A DNA stretch of 45,750 nucleotides from Alistipes sp. (GTDB lineage: Bacteria > Bacteroidota > Bacteroidia > Bacteroidales > Rikenellaceae): positions 1 through 45,750 of the forward strand of contig JAFQTX010000034.1 of NCBI GenBank assembly GCA_017408825.1, written 5' to 3'. Positions 15,260 to 22,997 of the stretch are shown here, in pieces. Position 1 is the stretch's first letter, and each line of letters opens with the position of its first letter. Below the pieces are notes generated by a model. That model did no database searches. It was not told where the DNA came from and worked only from the letters and a program-made list of their open reading frames with translations. The translations under genes and the position numbers were made by a program.

Positions 15260-15306
15260 CCCACCACAAGCAGAGGCGACCCCTCTGCTTTTTTGTGTTG
15301 TTGTCC
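15260..15306 (+). repeat. direct repeat, copy 2, containing a terminator
   Basis: Near-identical to 12607-12654 (a few mismatches plus one T fewer in the T-run). It includes the hairpin agcagagg/cctctgct at 15269-15289 and T6. The two copies bracket the complete RloA/RloB operon with its promoter, 2.65 kb apart. Confidence 0.8.
15269..15294 (+). terminator. terminator of the RloA/RloB operon
   Basis: Eight-bp stem agcagagg/cctctgct, 5-nt loop, then T6, 24 bp after the stop of the third operon gene. Confidence 0.85.
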
Positions 15307-15397
15307 AACCTTTTCGGTTGGATGTCACTATCCTTTTTATGAGGCGACCCAAATCGCACAGATATAAACTTATGTTAAACCAATAAAACCAAGAACC

Positions 15398-15751
15398 ATG
15401 GAAGTATTAACAATCGAACACAGTGCTTTTCAGCAGTTGATTAGCAAAATTGAGGCTATGGACGAGTACATCCGCAAAGCCAAGTTAGAGCAGCAAAGCT
15501 CCCTCGACGATGATTGGGTCGATGGGCAGGCGGTATGCGAATATCTCTGCATCTGCGACAAGACCTTGCAACGCCTACGCAGTGCCGGCAAAATCACTTA
15601 CAGCACCATCGGCAACAAGTATTATTACCAGATTGCGGAGATTAAGCGATGCTTGCGAGCTCACACAATCAAAAGCAGCGAGGAGATGCTACAAAACCTA
15701 ATCGCCCATAAGCGTAATAGCAAAGCGAAGGCGAGTGCTAATGTCCAGTAA
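15398..15751 (+). CDS. helix-turn-helix (excisionase-like) protein of mobile-element type
   Basis: 117-residue protein with an HTH_17/MerR-like domain in its middle: WVDGQAVCEYLCICDKTLQRLR, then SAGKITYSTIGNKYYYQ, the usual helix-turn-helix plus wing of excisionase-like proteins that accompany Bacteroidales integrases. A coiled N-terminal segment precedes it and a basic tail (KRNSKAKA) follows. No integrase or mobilisation gene is present in the window, so it is either a remnant of an integrated element or a free-standing regulator. Its position just after the terminator repeat fits a junction of inserted DNA. Confidence 0.8.
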   Translation: MEVLTIEHSAFQQLISKIEAMDEYIRKAKLEQQSSLDDDWVDGQAVCEYLCICDKTLQRLRSAGKITYSTIGNKYYYQIAEIKRCLRAHTIKSSEEMLQNLIAHKRNSKAKASANVQ

Positions 15752-15756
15752 ACCGT

Positions 15757-15789
15757 AGAGAGGTGGCTACAAATAGAGGCCATCTCTCT
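15757..15789 (+). terminator. probable terminator after the HTH gene
   Basis: Eleven-bp stem agagaggtggc/gccatctctct with one G-T pair and an 11-nt loop. The T-rich tract after it is weak (tcgattttg). Confidence 0.5.
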
Positions 15790-15794
15790 TCGAT

Positions 15795-15825
15795 TTTGTT
15801 AATTCAAAAATTATTCGTAAATTTG
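15795..15825 (+). promoter_or_regulatory. promoter of a candidate small RNA
   Basis: TTTG at 15795-15798, 19-bp spacer, TAAATTTG at 15818-15825: a canonical Bacteroidetes -33/-7 pair. No credible start codon and gene follow before the terminator at 16001-16027. Confidence 0.65.
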
Positions 15826-15830
15826 TCGTA

Positions 15831-16027
15831 AGCAACTGTAGTTCTGAAGTTTGCATGGCAAAAGTCGGACCTGAAAACGACACCTTGAAACCTCCCAAGT
15901 GTCCCTCGAATTGGGAGTATAGTACTGGGCAAAGGCAATTGCTTGATATACAGAGTGGGGAGCAGATGGACAGACTCTCGTTTTCCGCTCAACGCACGAA
16001 GGATAGCAAAAAGCTATCCTTTTTTTT
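15831..16027 (+). ncRNA. candidate ~195-nt small RNA
   Basis: The interval runs from a strong promoter to a strong intrinsic terminator (ggatagc/gctatcc at 16001-16019 with T8). Internal stems include ctcccaa/ttgggag, gtcg/cgac, and agagt/actct. No ORF ends within it; the one frame that is open runs through the terminator. Length is in the range of 6S RNA, but I cannot confirm that family from sequence alone. Confidence 0.5.
16001..16027 (+). terminator. strong intrinsic terminator
   Basis: Perfect stem ggatagc/gctatcc extendable by AA/TT, loop AAAAA, then T8. Confidence 0.9.
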
Positions 16028-16323
16028 GTGCGTTTCGCGGAAGAGTCCGCGACCATATAGACAATCCCTCCAAACCTCCCTTTGATAAGGGAGGCTTCGC
16101 TTGGAGGCAGAAAACGAGATTCGCCACGAGCGATCCCAAGTTGCCCCCCCCCTTTCAGGGGTTGGGGGTGTAAATATATTTCGGGGCACCCGAAAAAAGG
16201 TGGGGTTAAGCATAAAGTTTAGCTAATCTAAAGAAGAAGAATTTTACAGTGAGCCAAAATGACTCTCTGTAAATTTCCGGTGGAGCATTAAAAAAGTTAT
16301 GTGCAAATTTTGAATCTTCTCAT

Positions 16324-16411
16324 TGTCATCTTAATCGCTAAGCGAAAGATCTCAAGAAAAGCACGTTCCGTCTTACTCACCGAGAGATTCTTCACTGCGT
16401 TCAGAATGACA
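16324..16411. repeat. long imperfect palindrome (REP/MITE-like)
   Basis: The left arm 16324-16353 and right arm 16384-16411 are imperfect inverted repeats (tgtcat...atctc against gagattc...atgaca types) around a ~30-bp centre. The arms resemble dispersed intergenic repeats found in Bacteroidales genomes (recollection, not a search). Confidence 0.55.
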
Positions 16412-16450
16412 CCTGCTATCACTCATTGTTTTTAGAATGGCACACACTAC

Positions 16451-16476
16451 CACACGGGTATATAAAAGTATACCCA
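16451..16476. repeat. 26-bp hairpin repeat, copy 1
   Basis: Identical to 16517-16542. Each copy is itself a hairpin: gggtata, loop taaaag, tataccc, flanked by the same cacac on the left. Confidence 0.8.
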
Positions 16477-16516
16477 CGACTTTCATTAGCCCTTGCAGCC
16501 CAAAGACACCTCACAT

Positions 16517-16542
16517 CACACGGGTATATAAAAGTATACCCA
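16517..16542. repeat. 26-bp hairpin repeat, copy 2
   Basis: Exact copy of 16451-16476, 66 bp downstream; stem gggtata/tataccc. Confidence 0.8.
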
Positions 16543-16600
16543 TGTGGCAAGTGGGAACTTTAGGACTTGGAATATTCTACATAATTTTCAGGCTCTGCCG

Positions 16601-16739
16601 AAATAAAGACAATGAGACCGTAAGACAATTAAGATGGTTACGGCCAAAGCGCCAACGGCCAACAGCGCTAACGGCCGAAACAACAGCTGATACCCGACCT
16701 CGTAATGGTCTTATTGTCTTAATGGTCCCAATGGTCTTA
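16601..16739. repeat. intergenic repeat B, copy 1
   Basis: Shares with copy 2 (16742-16847) the layout aataaagaca..., agacaattaaga, cggccaaagc, and a stretch of over 30 identical bases around gaaacaacagctgata and cccgacctcgtaatg. Ends carry imperfect terminal inverted repeats (taagacaatt near the left, attgtctta near the right). Confidence 0.75.
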
Positions 16740-16741
16740 AA

Positions 16742-16847
16742 AAATAAAGACACTAAGACAATTAAGACTGTTGCGGCCAAAGCACCAGCGGCCGAAACAA
16801 CAGCTGATACCCGACCTCGTAATGTCCTATTGTCCTAATGGTCCTAA
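16742..16847. repeat. intergenic repeat B, copy 2
   Basis: Tandem, shorter copy of the repeat at 16601; the central cggcc-rich part is contracted. An inverted relative lies at 43652-43736. Confidence 0.75.
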
Positions 16848-16932
16848 ATGAATTGAGCTGCCCACGGGGTTTTCGGACTGATCCCGAAAAATGGTTCGCA
16901 AAAATTTGGGGGTGTTGCTCTGACAGGCTATT

Positions 16933-17823
16933 TTAGCGTTTTGTTACCGATATCATAAAGGTTACAGCGACAATGGCAATGCCTATGCCGACAACTATGT
17001 TGGTGGTAAGTGGTTCGCCGAACATCAGTGTGCCGACAAGGATGGCGGTAATCGGCTCAAATACGCCAAGCACTGAAGCCTTCGTAGCTCCGATATTGCG
17101 CGTTGCTATGGCAAGCGTAGCGGTCGAGACAATTGTAGGCAGCAGCGCCAACCCCACCAAGTTCAGCCAGTCGCCGCCCGTAGTTATGCCCGCTGTTATT
17201 TCGGTATTAGAAAAGGCGATTTTACCCAGGAAGATGACTGCTCCAACTGTTAGGGCATAGAACGTGAGCAGTGTATTCGATATCGTGGCGATGGCCTTGC
17301 TGCGGTTGATAATGACAATAAAGAGCGCATATACCAATGCCGAGCCGAGCGACAACAGAACGCCAATCGGATTTATCGCATCGCCGCCACTGCCCTGTGT
17401 CATAATTATCACGCCACCAAATGTCGCAGCAATGGCAAGCCACACGGGCCACGAGGGCACGACACGCAAAAAGACCATAATAATCGCCACCAGCACGGGA
17501 TATAGAAATATCAGCGTGGTTGCCAAGCCCGATGCGATGTAGTTGTAGGCCTCAAATAGAAATAGGCTGCTCGATGTGTATAGCAGACCAAGCGCAAGCA
17601 ATACGCCCGCCTGCCGTGCCGTAATCTTGAAACTCTGTTTGGTGAGCAGAAGGAACGCACCAAGCAGAACGACGGCAAATGAGTATCGAAAGAAGAGTAT
17701 CGACTCGATAGTAGCCCCCTTATTCATCAGGGGCACGGCAAACAGCGGATTGAGTCCATATGTGATGCCGGTAATAATGCCGGCAGGGTAGCCTACAATG
17801 GCGTTTTTACTCAGTGTTTTCAT
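16933..17823 (-). CDS. EamA/DMT-superfamily transporter
   Basis: 296-residue integral membrane protein with about ten hydrophobic helices in two EamA repeats (roughly residues 8-140 and 150-292), typical of drug/metabolite transporters. The start ATG (MKTLSKNAIVGYPAG) fits, since the hydrophobic first helix follows within 10 residues. Substrate is not predictable; relatives export amino acids, metabolites or nucleotides sugars. A TATCTTTG -7-like box lies at 17853-17846 on the minus strand. Single gene, convergent with the non-coding repeat region. Confidence 0.88.
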   Translation of the reverse strand: MKTLSKNAIVGYPAGIITGITYGLNPLFAVPLMNKGATIESILFFRYSFAVVLLGAFLLLTKQSFKITARQAGVLLALGLLYTSSSLFLFEAYNYIASGLATTLIFLYPVLVAIIMVFLRVVPSWPVWLAIAATFGGVIIMTQGSGGDAINPIGVLLSLGSALVYALFIVIINRSKAIATISNTLLTFYALTVGAVIFLGKIAFSNTEITAGITTGGDWLNLVGLALLPTIVSTATLAIATRNIGATKASVLGVFEPITAILVGTLMFGEPLTTNIVVGIGIAIVAVTFMISVTKR

Positions 17824-18043
17824 TGGAGTTTCAGCTTTCGGACTACAAAGATATATACAAAAGCCGTACTATGGTGCTCTGGCAACAGATTATTCTGTGT
17901 CTAATTATTGGTCCTTATCATCGGCATTTATCGTTTATCACTGTATATCAGATCAATTTCATTATCTTTGTAGACTTAGAGTCCCGATATTGAGTGTGGT
18001 GATATAGATGTTAAATACCTCCACGCCTTGCCAAGCAACGTTC

Positions 18044-18067
18044 GTATCGAAAAAATGCGTAACTTTG
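18044..18067 (+). promoter_or_regulatory. promoter -7 region of the esterase gene
   Basis: Ends in TAACTTTG at 18060-18067, 24 bp before the chosen ATG. The 24-bp block gtatcgaaaaaatg plus the box recurs at 21922-21945 with one mismatch. Confidence 0.55.
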
Positions 18068-18091
18068 GCTGGGGAAAACACGACTAACAAT

Positions 18092-19048
18092 ATGCAGCGA
18101 CTGATTGGCTTGCTTTTACTTATTTTTGTACCACTGGCAACTATGGCTCAAACAGACTATCTTATACACGACGATTTTCGTGCAGCGTGTCGCATCACCG
18201 CACCTCTCGGGCGTGGGGTGCTTGGCATAGGCAACGCCTTTCTTGCGGCGATGCCAAAGGGTATGACTTCTAATAAAGAGCTTACAATCAACAAAATAAG
18301 GATTATATCAACGGCCGATGGCGAGAAGTTCGGTGCGTGGGTGATTACGCCCAAAGGTAGCAGTGCTCCACGCCCAGCGATACTCTTTTTGCACGGTGGA
18401 GGCTTTGTGTTCAAGGGTGCGCCATACCACTACGACCTTGCCAAGGAGTATGCTCGGCGTACGGGGTCGGTGGTAGTGATGGTCGATTACCGCACGGCAC
18501 ACAACAACGCATACGGCATCCCGCTCGGCGATTGCGTGGATGCGTGGCGGTGGATGACAGCGGAGGCTCAGATGCTCCGTATTGACACCTCGAGAACTGC
18601 CATTGTTGGCGACTCGGCAGGTGGTTTTCTTGCCATAAAGACGGTACTTGGCAGCGACGTGCCTCCTGCGAAATTGATGCTTATTTACCCCGTTGTCGAT
18701 TGCTCGATGCGCACCGAGAGTATGGCAAAGTTTAGTGATACTCCTGTGTGGAACAGCAAGTTAAATAAGAAGATGTGGGAGTATTATCTGCAAGGTGTAG
18801 CGGAGAAATCGTTGCTTGATCTTGCCCCGAACGAACTGCAAAAGATGCCCGCAATATATATCGAAACCGCAGAGTTCGACTGTCTTCGTGACGAGGGCAA
18901 CGAGTTTGCGAAAAGGTTGCAAAATGCAGGCGTGGCTACCACCCACTCCCAAACCAAAGGCACAATGCACGGCTTCGATATGTCACAGCGTAGCGAAATC
19001 ACCCAACGCCAAATCTCGGAGCGTTGCAAGTGGCTCGGGGAGTGGTAG
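18092..19048 (+). CDS. secreted alpha/beta hydrolase (esterase/lipase, HSL type)
   Basis: The ATG at 18092 is chosen: it follows the -7 box by a sensible distance and opens with a signal peptide (MQRLIGLLLLIFVPLATMAQ); the frame upstream is open but would put the box inside the gene. The 318-residue product has the hormone-sensitive-lipase-type oxyanion motif HGGGF, the nucleophile in GDSAGG, the acid in AEFDCLRDEG and the histidine in GTMHGF. It therefore hydrolyses esters, probably small acyl or acetyl esters, in the periplasm. A maltose-acetyltransferase-like gene follows by 27 bp, so an operon is possible. Confidence 0.88.
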   Translation: MQRLIGLLLLIFVPLATMAQTDYLIHDDFRAACRITAPLGRGVLGIGNAFLAAMPKGMTSNKELTINKIRIISTADGEKFGAWVITPKGSSAPRPAILFLHGGGFVFKGAPYHYDLAKEYARRTGSVVVMVDYRTAHNNAYGIPLGDCVDAWRWMTAEAQMLRIDTSRTAIVGDSAGGFLAIKTVLGSDVPPAKLMLIYPVVDCSMRTESMAKFSDTPVWNSKLNKKMWEYYLQGVAEKSLLDLAPNELQKMPAIYIETAEFDCLRDEGNEFAKRLQNAGVATTHSQTKGTMHGFDMSQRSEITQRQISERCKWLGEW

Positions 19049-19075
19049 AATAATTTACACAAAAAGATTTTCAGG

Positions 19076-19669
19076 ATGACGGAGAAGCAGAAGATGTTGC
19101 GTCAGATGCTATATGATGCAAACAACGATACGGAGCTTATCGAGGAGCGTAAGGTGGCCAAAGAGCTGTGCTACGACTTCAACCATCTGCGGCCATCGGA
19201 TACCGCTGGGCAGCAGCAGATTATGCGTCGGCTGTTGGGAAAGACTGCAGGTGATAGTTTCTCGATTGTCGCCCCTTTCTGGTGCGACTATGGCTACAAT
19301 ATTGAGATTGGCGAGAACTTCTTTGCCAACCACAATACAGTGATTTTGGATGGTGCAAAGGTCAAGTTCGGCAGTAATGTCTTTGTCGCCCCCAACTGCG
19401 GCTTTCACACTGCAGGACACCCTATTGATGCCGAGCGCAGAAATCAAGGATTGGAGTATGCCTACCCCATTACTGTTGGCGACAATGTATGGATTGGTGC
19501 TGGCGTGCAGGTTATGCCGGGTGTTACTATCGGCTCGAATGTCGTGATTGGTGGCGGCTCGGTGGTGGTCAAGGATATCCCCTCGAATGTGATTGCAGTG
19601 GGTAATCCATGCCGTGTCGTGCGACCAATTACTGACGAGGACAAGCAGAAATCGTGGGATAGAGAGTAA
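19076..19669 (+). CDS. maltose/galactoside O-acetyltransferase-like protein
   Basis: 197-residue left-handed beta-helix acetyltransferase of the Maa/LacA/NodL group. An N-terminal helical Mac domain (MTEKQKMLRQMLYDAN) precedes hexapeptide repeats (IEIGENFF, VKFGSNVF, ITVGDNVWIGAG, VTIGSNVVIGGGSVV). The catalytic His is in GFHTAGHPI, and the C-terminal AVGNPCRVVRP is typical. It transfers acetyl from acetyl-CoA to sugars or similar acceptors in the cytoplasm. It lies 27 bp behind the esterase gene, which suggests paired acetyl-ester chemistry, though that link is only inferred. Confidence 0.92.
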   Translation: MTEKQKMLRQMLYDANNDTELIEERKVAKELCYDFNHLRPSDTAGQQQIMRRLLGKTAGDSFSIVAPFWCDYGYNIEIGENFFANHNTVILDGAKVKFGSNVFVAPNCGFHTAGHPIDAERRNQGLEYAYPITVGDNVWIGAGVQVMPGVTIGSNVVIGGGSVVVKDIPSNVIAVGNPCRVVRPITDEDKQKSWDRE

Positions 19670-19681
19670 ATATAACTCTAA

Positions 19682-20296
19682 TTAGTTTTGTCTATTTTGC
19701 CACTGTTTGCGAATGTATTTGGGAAGGTCGCTATACTTCATTCCAACCATCCATACAAGCGTGCGTTGCATTGCCACAAAGCAAGCAATCATAATCACAA
19801 CACCCAAGACATAATCGGTTGCCGATGCGAGGTTGTTCTGCTCCAACCACACAATCAACGCCACACTCACCAGAAGCTCCAACTCGGCAGTTACCATTCC
19901 TGGCGAATAGAACTTTGGCAAGCGGAAGACCCTAATTGCCATCATATGCACGACGCCCTCGAAGATGCCAAGTGTCGCCGTTACCAAGATAGGAATTACG
20001 CAGTCGTCCCAGAAGAATGGAACAAAGGTAAAGGCAATAAGCAGAATGCCCGTAGGGATGCGGCTTGCACGCTTGGTCTCAACAGGCACATCCTTGCCAA
20101 TCATACCCGAAATGAGATCGATAAAGCCACCAGGATAGTGTCCCTCCTCCCACTCGTGGAGGATAAAGAGCAGATTAAATACCATTACAAACTTCTGGAT
20201 TACCGAGAGGTCATCCATCAATGCACCTGCAAGTAGCAGGCCAAGTGAAATCACGGTGTAAATTTCAAGGGCGTAGTTTTTGATAAACTTTTTCAT
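19682..20296 (-). CDS. HXXEE-domain membrane protein
   Basis: 204-residue membrane protein with about five hydrophobic helices and the defining motif LHEWEEGHYPGGF near residue 45. HXXEE proteins are a family of unknown function in which His and two Glu residues may bind a metal or form a catalytic centre in the membrane. It sits 17 bp behind a second HXXEE gene on the same strand, so the pair is probably an operon. Convergent with the acetyltransferase gene; only 12 bp separates the stops. Confidence 0.85.
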   Translation of the reverse strand: MKKFIKNYALEIYTVISLGLLLAGALMDDLSVIQKFVMVFNLLFILHEWEEGHYPGGFIDLISGMIGKDVPVETKRASRIPTGILLIAFTFVPFFWDDCVIPILVTATLGIFEGVVHMMAIRVFRLPKFYSPGMVTAELELLVSVALIVWLEQNNLASATDYVLGVVIMIACFVAMQRTLVWMVGMKYSDLPKYIRKQWQNRQN

Positions 20297-20313
20297 ATCT
20301 AACTTTTTTTGAG

Positions 20314-20970
20314 TTATCGACGAAGTTTTGCTATACCATTTTTAATTGAGAAGGCTGATGCCTCATACTCGGCAAAGCCGTAGCGTGTATCACGGTTTTT
20401 GAAAATAAGCACGGGCGAGAGAATCATCACAACCGCCACCAGTGGGAATACCGCCAAAGGTGCCCACCAATAGTAGGTTGGAATGTTGAAATGCTCGGCA
20501 ATGTAGTAAAGGTAGTAAATGCCAAATGGAACCATCGCAAATAGTGCCGAAGCGCAACCTGGGCTATACCAAGTGTGCAGCTTACGGTTTATCACAATGC
20601 AATGTATAAACACTTGTGCCATAGTAAAATAAGCGATAAAGATACCGAGCCACAGCACATCGTGGAAGATAATACCGCAGATGTAGAGAGGATAAGCCAA
20701 AACCACATTTACGATAAAGGCACTCAACTCGTTAAGCGGGTATTTGCCGAAATCCTTCTTCTCGCCCATCAGTCCGATATTCATCGCAGCAGGGAAGCCA
20801 CCTGGCAATACGTACTCCTCGAACTCGTGGAGTAGGAGCAACATAAAAAATACCGACATCAGTCGCTGTGTTGGTGCGAGCAAGTCGCCGAATGTTCCCA
20901 ATAAGATTGCCACAACAGCGAAGATAACGCCTCCGACTGCGGGCCAATAACGCATATAACTTCTTAACAT
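20314..20970 (-). CDS. HXXEE-domain membrane protein, paralogue
   Basis: 218-residue paralogue of the next gene, with the motif LLHEFEEYVLPGGFP near residue 45 and about six hydrophobic segments. The start ATG opens MLRSYMRYWPAVGG, with a GAACTTTGC box (near-consensus -7) upstream on the minus strand, divergent from the AraC-type gene at 21110. Function is unknown; the AraC neighbour may regulate this pair (inference from divergence only). Confidence 0.85.
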   Translation of the reverse strand: MLRSYMRYWPAVGGVIFAVVAILLGTFGDLLAPTQRLMSVFFMLLLLHEFEEYVLPGGFPAAMNIGLMGEKKDFGKYPLNELSAFIVNVVLAYPLYICGIIFHDVLWLGIFIAYFTMAQVFIHCIVINRKLHTWYSPGCASALFAMVPFGIYYLYYIAEHFNIPTYYWWAPLAVFPLVAVVMILSPVLIFKNRDTRYGFAEYEASAFSIKNGIAKLRR

Positions 20971-21097
20971 AGCTGAACAGTTTTTTGTCTATGCAAAGTT
21001 CGGAATTTTTGTAGCGTTGCTTATTATCCTACATAGGTTGTTTATTATCCTTTCAATACTTATTTGTGATTTTGCGGCATATTACCCCATTTTATAT

Positions 21098-21106
21098 TAT
21101 CTTTGC
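21098..21106 (+). promoter_or_regulatory. -7 box of the AraC-type gene, very close to the ATG
   Basis: TATCTTTGC ends 3 bp before the ATG at 21110, with a TTTG at 21071-21074. Transcription would start at or next to the first codon, predicting a leaderless mRNA. Confidence 0.55.
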
Positions 21107-21109
21107 AAT

Positions 21110-21940
21110 ATGACACAGATAAACAAGATAGCAATAGAGGCTCTTGCGGAGTTCAAGGATGCGACACTTATTTCGCACCCCGATTTTGCCATTAATCGAG
21201 GTGTTGAGGTCGCTACTGCCATTGGTAAAGTGATGAAAACGTGCGAGCCTTATCGCTTTATGGAGAATCGTATCGTAAGGGTTTTGCGAGGGTTTATTCG
21301 TATCTCTATTAACCTCCGTGAGTATCGAGTTTCGGAGGGTGAGGCACTCTATATAGGACAAAACTCCGTGGCGGAGATTCTCGACTATGATGCCAACTCG
21401 GTTGTCGATTTATTGGGCTTTACGCTCTCTGCCGAGAATGAAAATATCAAGGAGGAGTACCTCGTTGGTAGTGAAAATGAGCAGTGGATGGAGGAGTATT
21501 TTCGACTGATATACACCATTTCGGCTACACAACCATTCGATAGGCGGAGCGTTGAACACCTACTACTGTCGCTACACTATCGCATTGTGGATAGTATTGG
21601 GTGTAGTCGCCGTACTATGGGGCGTAAGGAGGTGTTGTTTCGCCTGTTTATCGAGCATCTCAACACACATCGTGGTAAGCACGACCTCGCATTCTATGCC
21701 GAACAGATGAATATATCGCCTCAATACCTCAGCCGTTTGGTCTTTGAGACAAGTGGCACTGCGGCGAGTGATTGGATAAATCGTGCTGTAACACTGCAAG
21801 CAAAACTGCTTCTGCGCAGTTCGGGGCTTACCATCGAGCAGATTGCCGAGGAACTTAATTTCTCAACAACGCCCTATTTTTGTCGTTTCTTCAAACGTGA
21901 AGTCGGCATAACCCCAACCGAGTATCGAAAAAATGTGTAA
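21110..21940 (+). CDS. AraC/XylS family transcriptional regulator
   Basis: 276-residue regulator. The ATG at 21110 (MTQINKIAIEALAEF) is chosen over the open frame upstream because the promoter box TATCTTTGC ends only 3 bp before it. The last ~100 residues form the AraC double helix-turn-helix (YAEQMNISPQYLSRLVFE ... IAEELNFSTTPYFCRFFKREVGITPTEYR). The N-terminal domain is a cupin-like sensor of unknown ligand. It probably controls a neighbour: the divergent HXXEE pair or the flavodoxin-like gene just downstream, whose -7 box overlaps its stop codon. Confidence 0.9.
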   Translation: MTQINKIAIEALAEFKDATLISHPDFAINRGVEVATAIGKVMKTCEPYRFMENRIVRVLRGFIRISINLREYRVSEGEALYIGQNSVAEILDYDANSVVDLLGFTLSAENENIKEEYLVGSENEQWMEEYFRLIYTISATQPFDRRSVEHLLLSLHYRIVDSIGCSRRTMGRKEVLFRLFIEHLNTHRGKHDLAFYAEQMNISPQYLSRLVFETSGTAASDWINRAVTLQAKLLLRSSGLTIEQIAEELNFSTTPYFCRFFKREVGITPTEYRKNV

Positions 21941-21945
21941 CTTTG
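21922..21945 (+). promoter_or_regulatory. promoter -7 region of the flavoprotein gene, inside the AraC gene end
   Basis: TAACTTTG at 21938-21945 begins with the TAA stop codon of the AraC gene. The 24-bp block ending in this box matches 18044-18067 at 23 of 24 positions. Confidence 0.5.
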
Positions 21946-21989
21946 ATGTGGCATACGTCTTGAACGATTCGAAGTAAAAACAGAGTGAT

Positions 21990-22625
21990 ATGAAAAAGAT
22001 TGTGATTGTGGATGGTGGTCCACGAAAGGATATGAACACAGCGCAGCTGTTGCAGCGAGTTGCCGAGGGTGCAAAGTCGGTTGGCGAGGATGTTGAGGTT
22101 AAGATCGTGCGGCTTTACGACATTGATTATAAGGGGTGTATGTCGTGTATGGCTTGCAAGCTCAAAGGCAAGGCGTCGAACATCTGCCGCTTTCGGGATG
22201 CGCTCTCGCCCCTCTTGGACGATATTGCCGAGGCTGACGGCTTAGTATTAGGCTCGCCCATCTACTTCGGTGAGGTGACAGGCAAGATGCGTGCATTCTT
22301 GGAGCGTCTGGCATTCCCGTGGCTCTCGTACAACGATTACAGCCTGACCGCACCGAAGCGTATGCCTGTGCTACTTGTCGAGACGATGAACGGCACGCCT
22401 GAGCGCAACAACAGCAACCATTTCGGCACGATGGAGTGGTGCCTCACAACGGCACTCGGTGAGATAGAACGCATCATCGGCTACAACACTTGTCAGGTGG
22501 CGAAATACGACAATTACGAACTCGGCAGCTTCTCCGAGGAGGCAAAGCACGCCTGGCGTGATGCCCACTGGGAGGAGGACTTGCAGCGAGCCTACGATGC
22601 CGGTCGCAAGATGGCGGAGCAATAA
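21990..22625 (+). CDS. NADPH-dependent FMN reductase / flavodoxin-like oxidoreductase
   Basis: 211-residue flavoprotein of the FMN_red group. The fold begins with MKKIVIVDGGPRKDMNT (phosphate loop), and LVLGSPIYFGEVTGKMRAFLER is the characteristic second FMN segment. Between them lies a cysteine pair and more (KGCMSCMACKLKG...C), as in iron-sulfur flavoproteins, so a [4Fe-4S] or disulfide centre is possible. It would reduce quinones, flavins or other small electron acceptors in the cytoplasm. It stands alone between its promoter and the terminator at 22647-22678. Confidence 0.9.
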   Translation: MKKIVIVDGGPRKDMNTAQLLQRVAEGAKSVGEDVEVKIVRLYDIDYKGCMSCMACKLKGKASNICRFRDALSPLLDDIAEADGLVLGSPIYFGEVTGKMRAFLERLAFPWLSYNDYSLTAPKRMPVLLVETMNGTPERNNSNHFGTMEWCLTTALGEIERIIGYNTCQVAKYDNYELGSFSEEAKHAWRDAHWEEDLQRAYDAGRKMAEQ

Positions 22626-22646
22626 GGGGCTGCGATTGTGGAACAG

Positions 22647-22678
22647 AGAGAAAAAGTTTCGGCTTTTTCTCTTTTTTA
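22647..22678 (+). terminator. intrinsic terminator (copy 1 of a repeated hairpin)
   Basis: Ten-bp stem agagaaaaag/ctttttctct, 6-nt loop tttcgg, then T-rich tail. The same hairpin with identical loop recurs at 24087-24118. Confidence 0.9.
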
Positions 22679-22997
22679 TTGCCAATTGTCAGAAGTTGTC
22701 AAAAACTTGGGGTTACTTTGTCGCAAAGTAACCCTTAATTGCTTGGGAAGCGGTTGAGATTTTTCTCACGAGCCGACCAAGAAACTACTAAAACTTGTTT
22801 GGGAATCTATGTTTAATTTTATTTCGAGATTATTTGTGAGCTATTTTCGAGTGGATTTTTGTTTGTTTTATGCAGGGAATAGCGGGCTATTTTCAAATAG
22901 CACAGACAAAAATATGCCGAAAAGAGCCACAAAGAGTCCGAAACGAGTTTTGGCAGCAACGGAATAACACATTTAATAAAATTAAAAATAGATTCAA
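22679..22997. other. non-coding stretch with two hairpins
   Basis: No gene is seen. A perfect 11-bp hairpin with a TCG loop lies at 22710-22734 (gggttactttg/caaagtaaccc) and a shorter one at 22886-22901 (gctattt/aaatagc). Confidence 0.6.

Larger units (their letters stand above)
16028..16932. other. non-coding, repeat-rich stretch
   Basis: No gene is seen. It contains a hairpin cctccctt/aagggagg (16075-16094), a run of nine C (16144-16152), a 7-bp inverted repeat tttacag/ctgtaaa near 16245-16275, a long imperfect palindrome (16324-16411), two 26-bp direct repeats (16451, 16517) and two tandem copies of a ~110-140-bp repeat (16601-16847). Confidence 0.7.

Noticed and set aside
15855-16085. 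76-codon plus-strand ORF in the candidate small RNA
   Set aside because: It reads straight through a strong terminator with T8 and has no recognisable protein features.
16437-16838. 133-codon ORF in the repeat region
   Set aside because: It consists of translated repeats (hairpin repeats and repeat B), with repeated peptide blocks that mirror the DNA repeats.
18008-18049. Possible remnant of an AraC-type gene end before the esterase
   Set aside because: A short frame ends in SYRKNA, like the AraC gene end at 21940, but the preceding residues do not match the AraC family, so it is more likely a shared promoter block.
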